Shown here: in pieces, positions 13,356 through 19,391 of the stretch | How positions within the stretch are numbered: the first letter of the stretch is position 1 | How the letters are laid out: each line of letters starts with the position of its first letter | Source: CAZUZD01 sp964624465 | GTDB lineage: Bacteria > Planctomycetota > Planctomycetia > Isosphaerales > Isosphaeraceae | Direction: 5' to 3' | NCBI GenBank assembly: GCA_964624465.1 | Contig: CAZUZD010000095.1 | Location: 1 to 19,391 of the forward strand | Length of the DNA: 19,391 bases | The notes under the pieces: model-generated | What the model saw: only the letters and a program-made list of their open reading frames with translations | Databases searched by the model: none | What the model was told of the DNA's origin: nothing | Translations under genes and position numbers: made by a program

Positions 13356-14609
13356 ATGAGCATCTTCGGGCTTGGCAGCGGGTCGCGGGATCGGATTGGG
13401 CGGGCGCAGCGGCGGCGGGTCGGCCGGACCCTGGGGGTGCTGGAGGCGCTCGAGGATCGCCAGCTGATGACCGGAGGCGCCGCCGTGGCGCCCCGGGCGC
13501 TGGCCGGGCAGGCGCACATCCTGGACATCGGCAAGCCGAAGCCGCCGCCGAAGCCGCCCCAGCCGCCGCAGCCGCCCCCGCCGCAGGCGAAGGTCGCGGC
13601 GATCAACTTCCAGTTCCCGACCCTGCTGCAGAACCGGATCAACGAGCTCCAGAACACGCACCAGGGCAACGACATCCCCCAGCGCAAGGCGCTGCTGCTG
13701 GGCAACGCGCTGAGCCACTACAAGAGCCTCATGAAGGGCTCGAAGTCGACGATGACGGCCGCGTTCCTGGCCAACCGCAACGCGTTCACCATCAGCCCGG
13801 CGGCCGATCCGGCCTACTTCCGCAGCCGCTTCAACCTGGCCAGCCAGGTGGACGTCACCGTGCAGCCCGGCCTGTACGCGTACAGCACGGCCGGCTTCGG
13901 CGAGAAGAAGCAGTTCTGGGTCGACTTCGCCAACAAGCAGCTGGGAGGCGGGGTCTTCAGCAACGGGTTCGTCCAGGAGGAGACGATGTTCCTGGAGACG
14001 CCCGAGCTGGCCGACGCCGCCGCGCTGCCCCGGCCGATCATCACCCGCACCGGCACCGACCCCGGCGTGCTCCAGGGCAGCCCCACCCCCTGGGTGTTCC
14101 AGAACGCCAACCGGGTGATGAACCTGGACCCGCACGTCGTCGGCCACGACCACTGGAAGACCATCCCCCTGGCGCAGCTCGACGCCGCCGACGGGCGGCT
14201 GCCGGCCGCGCAGCGGATCAACGTGCTGGCGATGGCCGCGCCCAAGCTCAGCCAGACCGGGCCGAAGGCGAGCCTGCCGATCGTCAAGGACCTGTTCAAC
14301 ACCTTCGGCGCCGGGTTCCTGCTGGCGCGCGGCCTCGGCGGCAACCAGGCGGTGCGGGTGCACACCGGCCCGATCGGCGCCGGCGTCTTCTACAACGACC
14401 GCACGGTCGTCTACGTCATGCAGCGGCTCGCCGCCCAGTGGGTCGGCAAGGTGAACCTGACGATGTGGGCGTACCAGCCCGCCGAGATCCAGGCGGCCGA
14501 GGCGAACTACGTCCAGCCGATCCTCCAGGAGCTCGGCAGCATGCAGCCGCAGAACCAGACGGTGATGAACCTGCTCCACATCGCCGCCAGGCGGATGCAG
14601 AACCTCTGA
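13356..14609 (+). CDS. exported poly(ADP-ribose) glycohydrolase (PARG)-like macrodomain protein
   Basis: This encodes 417 residues, with a strong GGGGGAG 7 nt before the ATG. An Arg-rich N-terminus leads into LEALEDRQLMTGG (29-41), which resembles the LEPR-XLL type motif found at the N-termini of planctomycete surface proteins. A Pro/Lys/Gln linker (KPKPPPKPPQPPQPPPPQ, 60-77) and a helical segment follow. Residues 188-219 then read VDFANKQLGGGV..NG.VQEE..FLETPEL, with GGG at 197-199 and QEE at 207-209. GGG-x7-QEE is the PARG catalytic signature, and VDFAN before it plus FL..PEL after it match canonical (eukaryote-type) PARG closely; E208 and E209 are the expected catalytic pair. NTFGAGFLLARGLGG (315-329) and VHTGPIGAGVFYNDR (335-349) match the C-terminal macrodomain loop 'TGNWGCGAFGGD'. 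PARG hydrolyses ribose-ribose bonds in poly(ADP-ribose). An exported bacterial form is odd; the true substrate is unknown. Confidence 0.78.
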   Translation: MSIFGLGSGSRDRIGRAQRRRVGRTLGVLEALEDRQLMTGGAAVAPRALAGQAHILDIGKPKPPPKPPQPPQPPPPQAKVAAINFQFPTLLQNRINELQNTHQGNDIPQRKALLLGNALSHYKSLMKGSKSTMTAAFLANRNAFTISPAADPAYFRSRFNLASQVDVTVQPGLYAYSTAGFGEKKQFWVDFANKQLGGGVFSNGFVQEETMFLETPELADAAALPRPIITRTGTDPGVLQGSPTPWVFQNANRVMNLDPHVVGHDHWKTIPLAQLDAADGRLPAAQRINVLAMAAPKLSQTGPKASLPIVKDLFNTFGAGFLLARGLGGNQAVRVHTGPIGAGVFYNDRTVVYVMQRLAAQWVGKVNLTMWAYQPAEIQAAEANYVQPILQELGSMQPQNQTVMNLLHIAARRMQNL

Positions 14610-14633
14610 GCCGGACCGCCCGATCGTCGCGCA

Positions 14634-14661
14634 CCCGCGGGGCGTTCCCCCGCCCCGCGGG
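14634..14661. terminator. terminator-like hairpin between convergent genes
   Basis: CCCGCGGGGCG (14634-14644) pairs perfectly with 14651-14661, giving an 11-bp stem and a 6-nt loop. It lies in the 67-bp gap between the stops of the PARG-like gene (plus) and the DUF1501 gene (minus), so it could stop transcription from both sides. There is no U-tract, so it is not a classical intrinsic terminator. Confidence 0.55.
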
Positions 14662-14676
14662 CCGCGGCGCCTGGTC

Positions 14677-16131
14677 TCAGGCGATGACCTCGTCGATGAC
14701 GTGCGCCTCGTTGACGCCGGTGAGCTTCTGATCGAGGCCGCCGTACAGGTACGTCAGGTGCCGGTGGTCGAGGCCCATCAGGCGGAGGATGGTGGCGTGC
14801 AGGTCGCGGACGTGGCGGCGGTCCACGGCGGCCTCGGCGCCCAGCTCGTCGGTCTCGCCGTAGCTGGTGCCCCCCTTCACCCCGGCGCCGGCGAGCCAGA
14901 CGGTGAACCCCTTCGGGTTGTGGTCGCGGCCGCCGTTGCCCTGCGACACCGGCTGGCGGCCGAACTCGCCGCCCCAGACGACGAGGGTCTCGTCGAGCAA
15001 GCCCCGGCGCTCCAGATCGGCCAGCAGGCCGGCGATCGGGCGGTCGATCTCGGGGCCGTGGATGGCGAGATTTTCCTCGACGCCGAAGTGGGCGTCCCAG
15101 TTCTGCTGCTGGTGCCCGCCGCCGCTGTACACCTGCACGAATCGCACCCCGCGCTCGACCAGCCGCCGCGCGATCAGGCACTGCCGGCCGAACGTCGCCG
15201 GCCCCAGCGACAGCTTGTGGCTGCCGGGCGGGTCAAAGAGCCCGTAAAGCTCCTGCGTCTGCCGCGACTCGCGCGACAGGTCCAGCACCTCGGGCGCACT
15301 GCTCTGGAGCTGGAAGGCCAGCTCGTAGCTGGCGATGCGGGCCTCCAGCTCCGAGTACCCCGGCCGGCTCGCCTGGTGCTGGGCGTTCAGGGCGTTGATG
15401 GCGTCGATCTGGCGGCGGCGCAGCTCGGGGGTCGAGGCGCCGGCGGGGTTCAGGTCCAGGATCGGCTCGCCGCCGGTGCGGAACACGGTGCCCTGGTGCG
15501 CCGCCGGCATGAAGCCCGCCCCCCAGTTCGGGGCGCCCGGGATCGGCCCGCCGCGCGGGTCGAGCATGACGACGAACGCGGGCAGGTCGCGATTGGCCGT
15601 GCCCAGGCCGTAGCTCAGCCAGGCGCCCACCGACGGATACCCCTGGATGATCCGGCCGCAGTTCATCTGCAGGTTGGCCGAGCCGTGCGCGAACGAGTCC
15701 TGATACAGGCTCTTGATGACCGCGAGCTTGTCCATGTGCCGCGACAGGTGCGGCAGGGCGTCGCTGCACCAGAGGCCACTCTCGCCGTGCTGCGCGAAGG
15801 TGCGCTTCGAGGCGAGCAGGGTGCCCGGCTTCACGTCGCGGCGCCGCACCTCCAGCTGCACCGTCTGGCCGTCGCGCTTCTGGAGCTCGGGCTTGTAGTC
15901 GAACAGGTCCATCTGCGACGGACCGCCGTACATGTACAGGAAGATGCACGACTTCGCCTTGCCCGGCAGCGGGATGTGCGCCCCGGCGGCCGCGTCGTCG
16001 GCCAGGGCCCGGTTACCGCCGAAGACGCCGTCGGCGGCCAGCAGCGACGAGAGCGCCAGGCCGGTGAAGCCCGCGCCCGTCTCCCAGAGAAACTGCCGGC
16101 GGGTGCCCGTGCAGCGCGGTCGTGTGTCCAT
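14677..16131 (-). CDS. Tat-exported DUF1501 family protein
   Basis: This encodes 484 residues. It begins with a twin-arginine signal (TRRQFLWETGAGFTG, residues 10-24) and likely cleavage near NRALA. The DUF1501 body shows the usual blocks: CIFLYMYGGPSQMDLFDYKP (62-81), SLYQDSFAHGSANLQM (141-156), YPSVGAWLSYGLGT, RFVQVYSGGGHQQQNWDAH (330-348), LVVWGGEFGRQP (383-394) and GRDHNPKGFTVWLAG (401-415). The family is distantly related to alkaline phosphatase/sulfatase-type folds and is very abundant in planctomycetes, usually encoded beside a DUF1549/DUF1553 protein, exactly as here (49 bp downstream). The pair's function is unestablished; polysaccharide degradation in the periplasm is the common proposal. 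A GGGGAGGG purine stretch lies 11 nt before the ATG. Confidence 0.93.
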   Translation of the reverse strand: MDTRPRCTGTRRQFLWETGAGFTGLALSSLLAADGVFGGNRALADDAAAGAHIPLPGKAKSCIFLYMYGGPSQMDLFDYKPELQKRDGQTVQLEVRRRDVKPGTLLASKRTFAQHGESGLWCSDALPHLSRHMDKLAVIKSLYQDSFAHGSANLQMNCGRIIQGYPSVGAWLSYGLGTANRDLPAFVVMLDPRGGPIPGAPNWGAGFMPAAHQGTVFRTGGEPILDLNPAGASTPELRRRQIDAINALNAQHQASRPGYSELEARIASYELAFQLQSSAPEVLDLSRESRQTQELYGLFDPPGSHKLSLGPATFGRQCLIARRLVERGVRFVQVYSGGGHQQQNWDAHFGVEENLAIHGPEIDRPIAGLLADLERRGLLDETLVVWGGEFGRQPVSQGNGGRDHNPKGFTVWLAGAGVKGGTSYGETDELGAEAAVDRRHVRDLHATILRLMGLDHRHLTYLYGGLDQKLTGVNEAHVIDEVIA

Positions 16132-16180
16132 CGCGTCGATTCCCTCCCCGGCCGGCCCACACCGTGGAGCCGGCGTCCCG

Positions 16181-19100
16181 TCAGTCGATGTACACGAACT
16201 CGTTGAGGTTCAGGAGCGATCGGCCCAGCGCCTCGAGCGCCTGACGGCTCGCCCAGGCGTCGTCCGAGATCACCGCCGGGGCCATCTCGCCCTCGGGAGG
16301 CAACCACTCCGCCCGGTGCGACTGGCCGTCGCGGGTGACCACGAAGTCGCGGAAGGCGATCTCCGAGTTCCAGGTCCGCACCCCGGCCAGCGTGCCGCTC
16401 AACGGGGCGTCCAGCTCCTCGACCAGTTGCGGCGTGCTGGCGCCGTCGACGAAGACCTCGATGCGGCGGCCGGCGAGCCGGACCTTCAAGGTGTGCCAGG
16501 CATCGGGCCCGATGGCGACGGGCTCGGCGCGACGGAGGGTGAAGTTCTGGCGATGGTCGCCGAGCATCACGCGGCGGTTGGGCAGGTCGAGGCTGACCTC
16601 GTAGCCGAACCAGTTGTCGGCCCCCACCTGGGGATCGCTCACCCGCAGCAGCAGCCCGCCGATCGCCGCCCGGCCGCTCGGCATCCGCAGCGCCACGCTC
16701 ACCTCGCCGTCGAGCACGGGCCGGGCGTCCCAGAGCAGCTTGGCCCCGGCGTCGGGCTGGACGTGCAGCGTGCCGTCGGCGTTGACGGTCCAGTCGCCAC
16801 CGAACCGGCTCCAGCCCGGTGGCAGACCGACGGGCGCCTGGGCCGTCGGCGTGCGGGCGACGTCGAGGGTGCGATCGGGCAGGACGAGCTCCAGGCCCTC
16901 GAACGTCACCGGCCCGCCCCAGGAGGCGACCCCGAGCCGGCCGGGGGCCTCCTGCGCGGGGTCGAGGGCGTGCGACACGGTCGGCTCGGCCGGGTCGAGG
17001 GCCCCGAACCAGGCCTGCAACCGGCCGTCGCGGAGCACCAGCCGGAACGGCAGCCAGGTCTGGTGCGCGAGGGTCAGGGGGGCCCGGGTGCTCGTCTCCT
17101 GGCCGCCGGCGCGCTGGCGGATCTCGACCTGGCCGGCGCGGCGGTCGAGGGTCACGGCCACGCCCGACCAGACGTCGCTCTGGGCGGAACCCCGGACGAT
17201 CAGGGTCACGATGTCGGTGGCGTTCTCGACCCGGAGCCGCCCGCGCACCTCGGCCGCGCGGAACTCCGGCCCCTGCCAGAGGGCGAACGGGCCCACCCGC
17301 CGGTCGACCGAGTCGATCCCCTCGTAGCCGCCGCCCCAGGCGCCCCGGTGGTACGACCAGCCGCGCTCGGGCCCGAGCAGGCAGTCCTCGGGGGCAATCG
17401 CCTGGCGGTAGCCGGTCGAGAGCGCCGCCGGCACGTCGGGGCGGAAGCCGAGCTGGCCGGCCAGGGCCCGGGACTGCGCCCGGGTGTCGTCGAGGTACGC
17501 CCGCGCCACGGCGCGCTCGCGGTCGTCGGGGTCGCGCTGGAGCACGGCGCGGTAGAGGGCGGCGATCTGGCCGTCGGGGTCGGGGCTCGCGGCCGTGGCG
17601 CGATCGGCCAAGGCGGCGGCGCGGGCGGCGGTGAACCGACCGTTGAGGAGGATGAGGGCCTGGGGCGCCACGGTCGTGATTGGCCGCTCGGGCAGCGGCG
17701 CGGTCGTGTTCGAGTAGTCGAACGCCTCTAGCAGCGGCTCGCGCACGCTCCGCTTCACGACGGCGTAGAGGCTGCGCCGGCACTCCTGCGCGGGGATGGT
17801 CGGCTGCCAGTCGAGCCCGGGGCGCGACTGGCCGGCGAGCACCTCGCCGCTGAGCTTCGGGAACATCTCGGGACCGCCCAGCGCCGGGTTGAGCTCGCCA
17901 GAGACGGCGAGCATGGCGTCGCGGATCGACTCGGCATCGAGCCGCCGCAGGTTCTGGCGCCAGAGGGTCACGTTGCCGGGGTCGCGCTCCAGAGCGTGCC
18001 GCACGCGGGGCAAGGTCGCGTCGACCCGCGAGGAGCGGCGGTAGGCGTCGGAGCGGACGATCTGGCGATGCAGGTGCTTGATCGACCAGCCGTGCGACAC
18101 GAAGTCGGCGGCCAGCCAGTCGAGCAGCTCGGGGTGCGACGGCGGCGTGCCGGCACGGCCGAAGTCGGCGGTGCTGGCGACGATCCCGCGCCCGAAGTGG
18201 TAGTGCCAGACCCGGTTGACCAGCACCCGCGCCGTGAGCGGATGCTCCGGGCTCGCCAGCCAGCGGGCCAGCCGCAGCCGTCGTCCCGAGCTCGGGAACA
18301 GGTCCGCCAGCGGCGACTCCGACCCGCCCGCCGAGGGGTCCGCCGTCTCGGGCGTCCCCGGCGGCTCCAGTACGCTCAGGAACCCCGGGGCCACCTCCGC
18401 GCCCGGGGTGCCGGCATTGCCGCGGGTGAGCACGTGCGTGGTCGGCGGCACGCCCGGCGCCTCCTTCACGCCCAGGGCGAACGCCAGGCCGGGCAGGCTC
18501 TTGTCGTAGCCCTGCTGGCGGATCTTCTCGCGGGCCGCGTCGTCGGGCGCGGCGGCCACCTTCGCCTCGAACTCGGCCTGGCGCCGGCGGGCGTCGGTCA
18601 CCACGGCGCGGACGGTGGCCGGGTCGCCCAGCGGCACGAACACCGGGCTCTCCAGGTTCGGCTCGGGCGGGCCGTAGGGGCGCACGCCGCGGAGGTGGGC
18701 CAGCAGGCGGTAGTAGTCGCGCTGGGGGATCGGGTCGAACTTGTGGTCGTGGCAGCGGGCGCAGCCGGTGGTCAGCCCCAGGAACGAGGCGCCCACGGCG
18801 ACCATCGTGTCGTCGAGCTCGTCGAACTCCGCCTGCCGCTTGTCGTCGGGCTCGTCGTCCCAGACACCCAGGCGATAGAAGCCGGTGGCGATCCGGGTGC
18901 GGTCGCTGGCGTCGGGCAGCTCGTCGCCGGCGAGCTGCTCCAGGAGGAAGCGGTCGTACGGGGTGTCGTCGCGGAACGCCTCGACGACGTAGTCGCGGTA
19001 CTTCCACGCCAGCGGCTTGGCCCCGTCGCGCTCGTAGCCGTTGCTCTGCGCGAACCGGACCACATCGAGCCAGTGCCGGCCCCAGTGCTCGCCGTAGGCG

Positions 19101-19391
19101 GGCCGCTCCAGCAGCTCGTCCACCAGCGCCGCATACCCGGCCTCATCGAAGGTCCCCGGCGTCGGCCCGGCGATCTGGCGGGCCCAGCGGTCGCGCTCCT
19201 CGAGGGTCGGCGGCAGGCCGATCAGGTCGAAGCAGAGCCGCCGCACCAGCTCGGCCGGGGTGGCGGCGCCGTTGGGCTCGATCCCCTCGGCGTCGAGCCG
19301 CGCCAGCAGGAAGGCGTCGATGGGCGCGGCGGCGGGCCGGCCCGGTCGGGCCGCGGGCGGCTCGGGGCCTCGCACCGGCTGGAAGGCCCAG
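16181..19391 (-). CDS. PSD1-type DUF1549/DUF1553 protein with two inserted ConA/LamG-like domains (partial, 5' end off window)
   Basis: The right edge cuts the gene; 1069 residues are visible, beginning WAFQPVRGPEPP, which in this family normally follows an N-terminal Planctomycete cytochrome c (PSCyt1) domain. The DUF1549 block includes PIDAFLLARL, RRLCFDLIGLPPT, HWLDVVRFAQSNGYERD and CARCHDHKFDP (a C-x2-C-H motif near 18749-18763). The DUF1553 block (about 17500-18300) contains LARWLASPEHPLTARVLVNRVWHYHFG, IVRSDAYRRSS and APQALILLNGRF. Two beta-rich segments then appear: about 16890-17370 (starting SYHRGAWGGGYEGID) and about 16330-16830 (GWSRFGGDWTVNADGTLHVQ, FGYEVSLDL, WHTLKVRLAGRRIEVFVDG), which look like LamG/DUF1080-type carbohydrate-binding sandwiches. 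Only after them comes the usual family terminus ALGRSLLNLNEFVYID. It is the first visible gene of an operon with the DUF1501 gene. Role: probably extracytoplasmic polysaccharide breakdown (inference). Confidence 0.9.
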   Translation of the reverse strand, partial: WAFQPVRGPEPPAARPGRPAAAPIDAFLLARLDAEGIEPNGAATPAELVRRLCFDLIGLPPTLEERDRWARQIAGPTPGTFDEAGYAALVDELLERPAYGEHWGRHWLDVVRFAQSNGYERDGAKPLAWKYRDYVVEAFRDDTPYDRFLLEQLAGDELPDASDRTRIATGFYRLGVWDDEPDDKRQAEFDELDDTMVAVGASFLGLTTGCARCHDHKFDPIPQRDYYRLLAHLRGVRPYGPPEPNLESPVFVPLGDPATVRAVVTDARRRQAEFEAKVAAAPDDAAREKIRQQGYDKSLPGLAFALGVKEAPGVPPTTHVLTRGNAGTPGAEVAPGFLSVLEPPGTPETADPSAGGSESPLADLFPSSGRRLRLARWLASPEHPLTARVLVNRVWHYHFGRGIVASTADFGRAGTPPSHPELLDWLAADFVSHGWSIKHLHRQIVRSDAYRRSSRVDATLPRVRHALERDPGNVTLWRQNLRRLDAESIRDAMLAVSGELNPALGGPEMFPKLSGEVLAGQSRPGLDWQPTIPAQECRRSLYAVVKRSVREPLLEAFDYSNTTAPLPERPITTVAPQALILLNGRFTAARAAALADRATAASPDPDGQIAALYRAVLQRDPDDRERAVARAYLDDTRAQSRALAGQLGFRPDVPAALSTGYRQAIAPEDCLLGPERGWSYHRGAWGGGYEGIDSVDRRVGPFALWQGPEFRAAEVRGRLRVENATDIVTLIVRGSAQSDVWSGVAVTLDRRAGQVEIRQRAGGQETSTRAPLTLAHQTWLPFRLVLRDGRLQAWFGALDPAEPTVSHALDPAQEAPGRLGVASWGGPVTFEGLELVLPDRTLDVARTPTAQAPVGLPPGWSRFGGDWTVNADGTLHVQPDAGAKLLWDARPVLDGEVSVALRMPSGRAAIGGLLLRVSDPQVGADNWFGYEVSLDLPNRRVMLGDHRQNFTLRRAEPVAIGPDAWHTLKVRLAGRRIEVFVDGASTPQLVEELDAPLSGTLAGVRTWNSEIAFRDFVVTRDGQSHRAEWLPPEGEMAPAVISDDAWASRQALEALGRSLLNLNEFVYID

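Noticed and set aside
13541..13587. Proline-rich CCG-type repeats as a DNA repeat array
   Set aside because: The repetition follows the K-P-P and Q-P-P codons of the linker in the PARG-like protein and is explained by coding.
15831..19007. A 1058-residue minus-strand open frame
   Set aside because: It is an alternate-frame shadow of the DUF1501 and DUF1549/DUF1553 genes, extremely Arg-rich with no domain motif.
1..19391. CRISPR arrays, tRNA/rRNA genes, insertion sequences, prophage or defence-system genes
   Set aside because: I looked for spaced direct repeats, tRNA-like cloverleaf ends, transposase or integrase motifs and known defence domains and saw none; the only mobile-type signal is the REPIN-like pair.

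Overview
The window looks like chromosomal DNA from a planctomycete of the Isosphaeraceae type (Isosphaera, Singulisphaera, Tautonia, Paludisphaera relatives). The grounds are the very high GC content with G/C in almost every third codon position, an operon pairing a DUF1549/DUF1553 (PSD1-type) protein with a Tat-exported DUF1501 protein, several secreted esterases, and an N-terminal 'LE-x-LE-x-R-x-LM' export-type motif. The genus is an inference. No rRNA, tRNA, CRISPR array, transposase or phage gene was found.

Layout. (a) 1-1733, minus strand: two exported proteins in tandem, one with two PKD-like repeats and, downstream of it, a thioredoxin-like protein without a CXXC motif that runs off the left edge. 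(b) 1734-2314: a gene-free region with an inverted repeat and an extreme G/C homopolymer hairpin tract. (c) 2315-4918: a Tat-exported aldo/keto reductase (minus) divergent from a secreted enterochelin-esterase-like hydrolase (plus). (d) 4929-9226, minus strand: a glycan-type operon of a SAM methyltransferase, a sulfotransferase-like/GT2 fusion and a double-domain GT2 glycosyltransferase. (e) 9461-11158, plus: a secreted fusion of a sialate-O-acetylesterase-like SGNH domain and an alpha/beta hydrolase domain. (f) 11174-11300: a REPIN-like pair of inverted palindromic repeats. (g) 11378-13005: a DUF1990 protein divergent from an NAD(P)-binding atypical SDR that lacks the expected C-terminal DUF2867 domain. 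(h) 13356-14609, plus: a protein with an extracellular-targeting motif, a proline-rich linker and a poly(ADP-ribose) glycohydrolase (PARG)-type macrodomain. (i) 14677-19391, minus: the DUF1501 gene and the PSD1-type gene upstream of it, which runs off the right edge and carries two inserted concanavalin/LamG-like domains.

How the genes fit together. Most products appear to work outside the cytoplasm: esterases, PKD-like protein, DUF1501/PSD1 pair, Tat oxidoreductase. Block (d) probably builds or decorates a surface glycan, and the flanking carbohydrate-type esterases could trim such glycans or environmental ones (inference). The most unusual gene is the apparently exported PARG-like protein. 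It keeps the full GGG-x7-QEE catalytic signature, in the eukaryote-style context VDFAN-x3-GGGV, inside a bacterial extracellular architecture.
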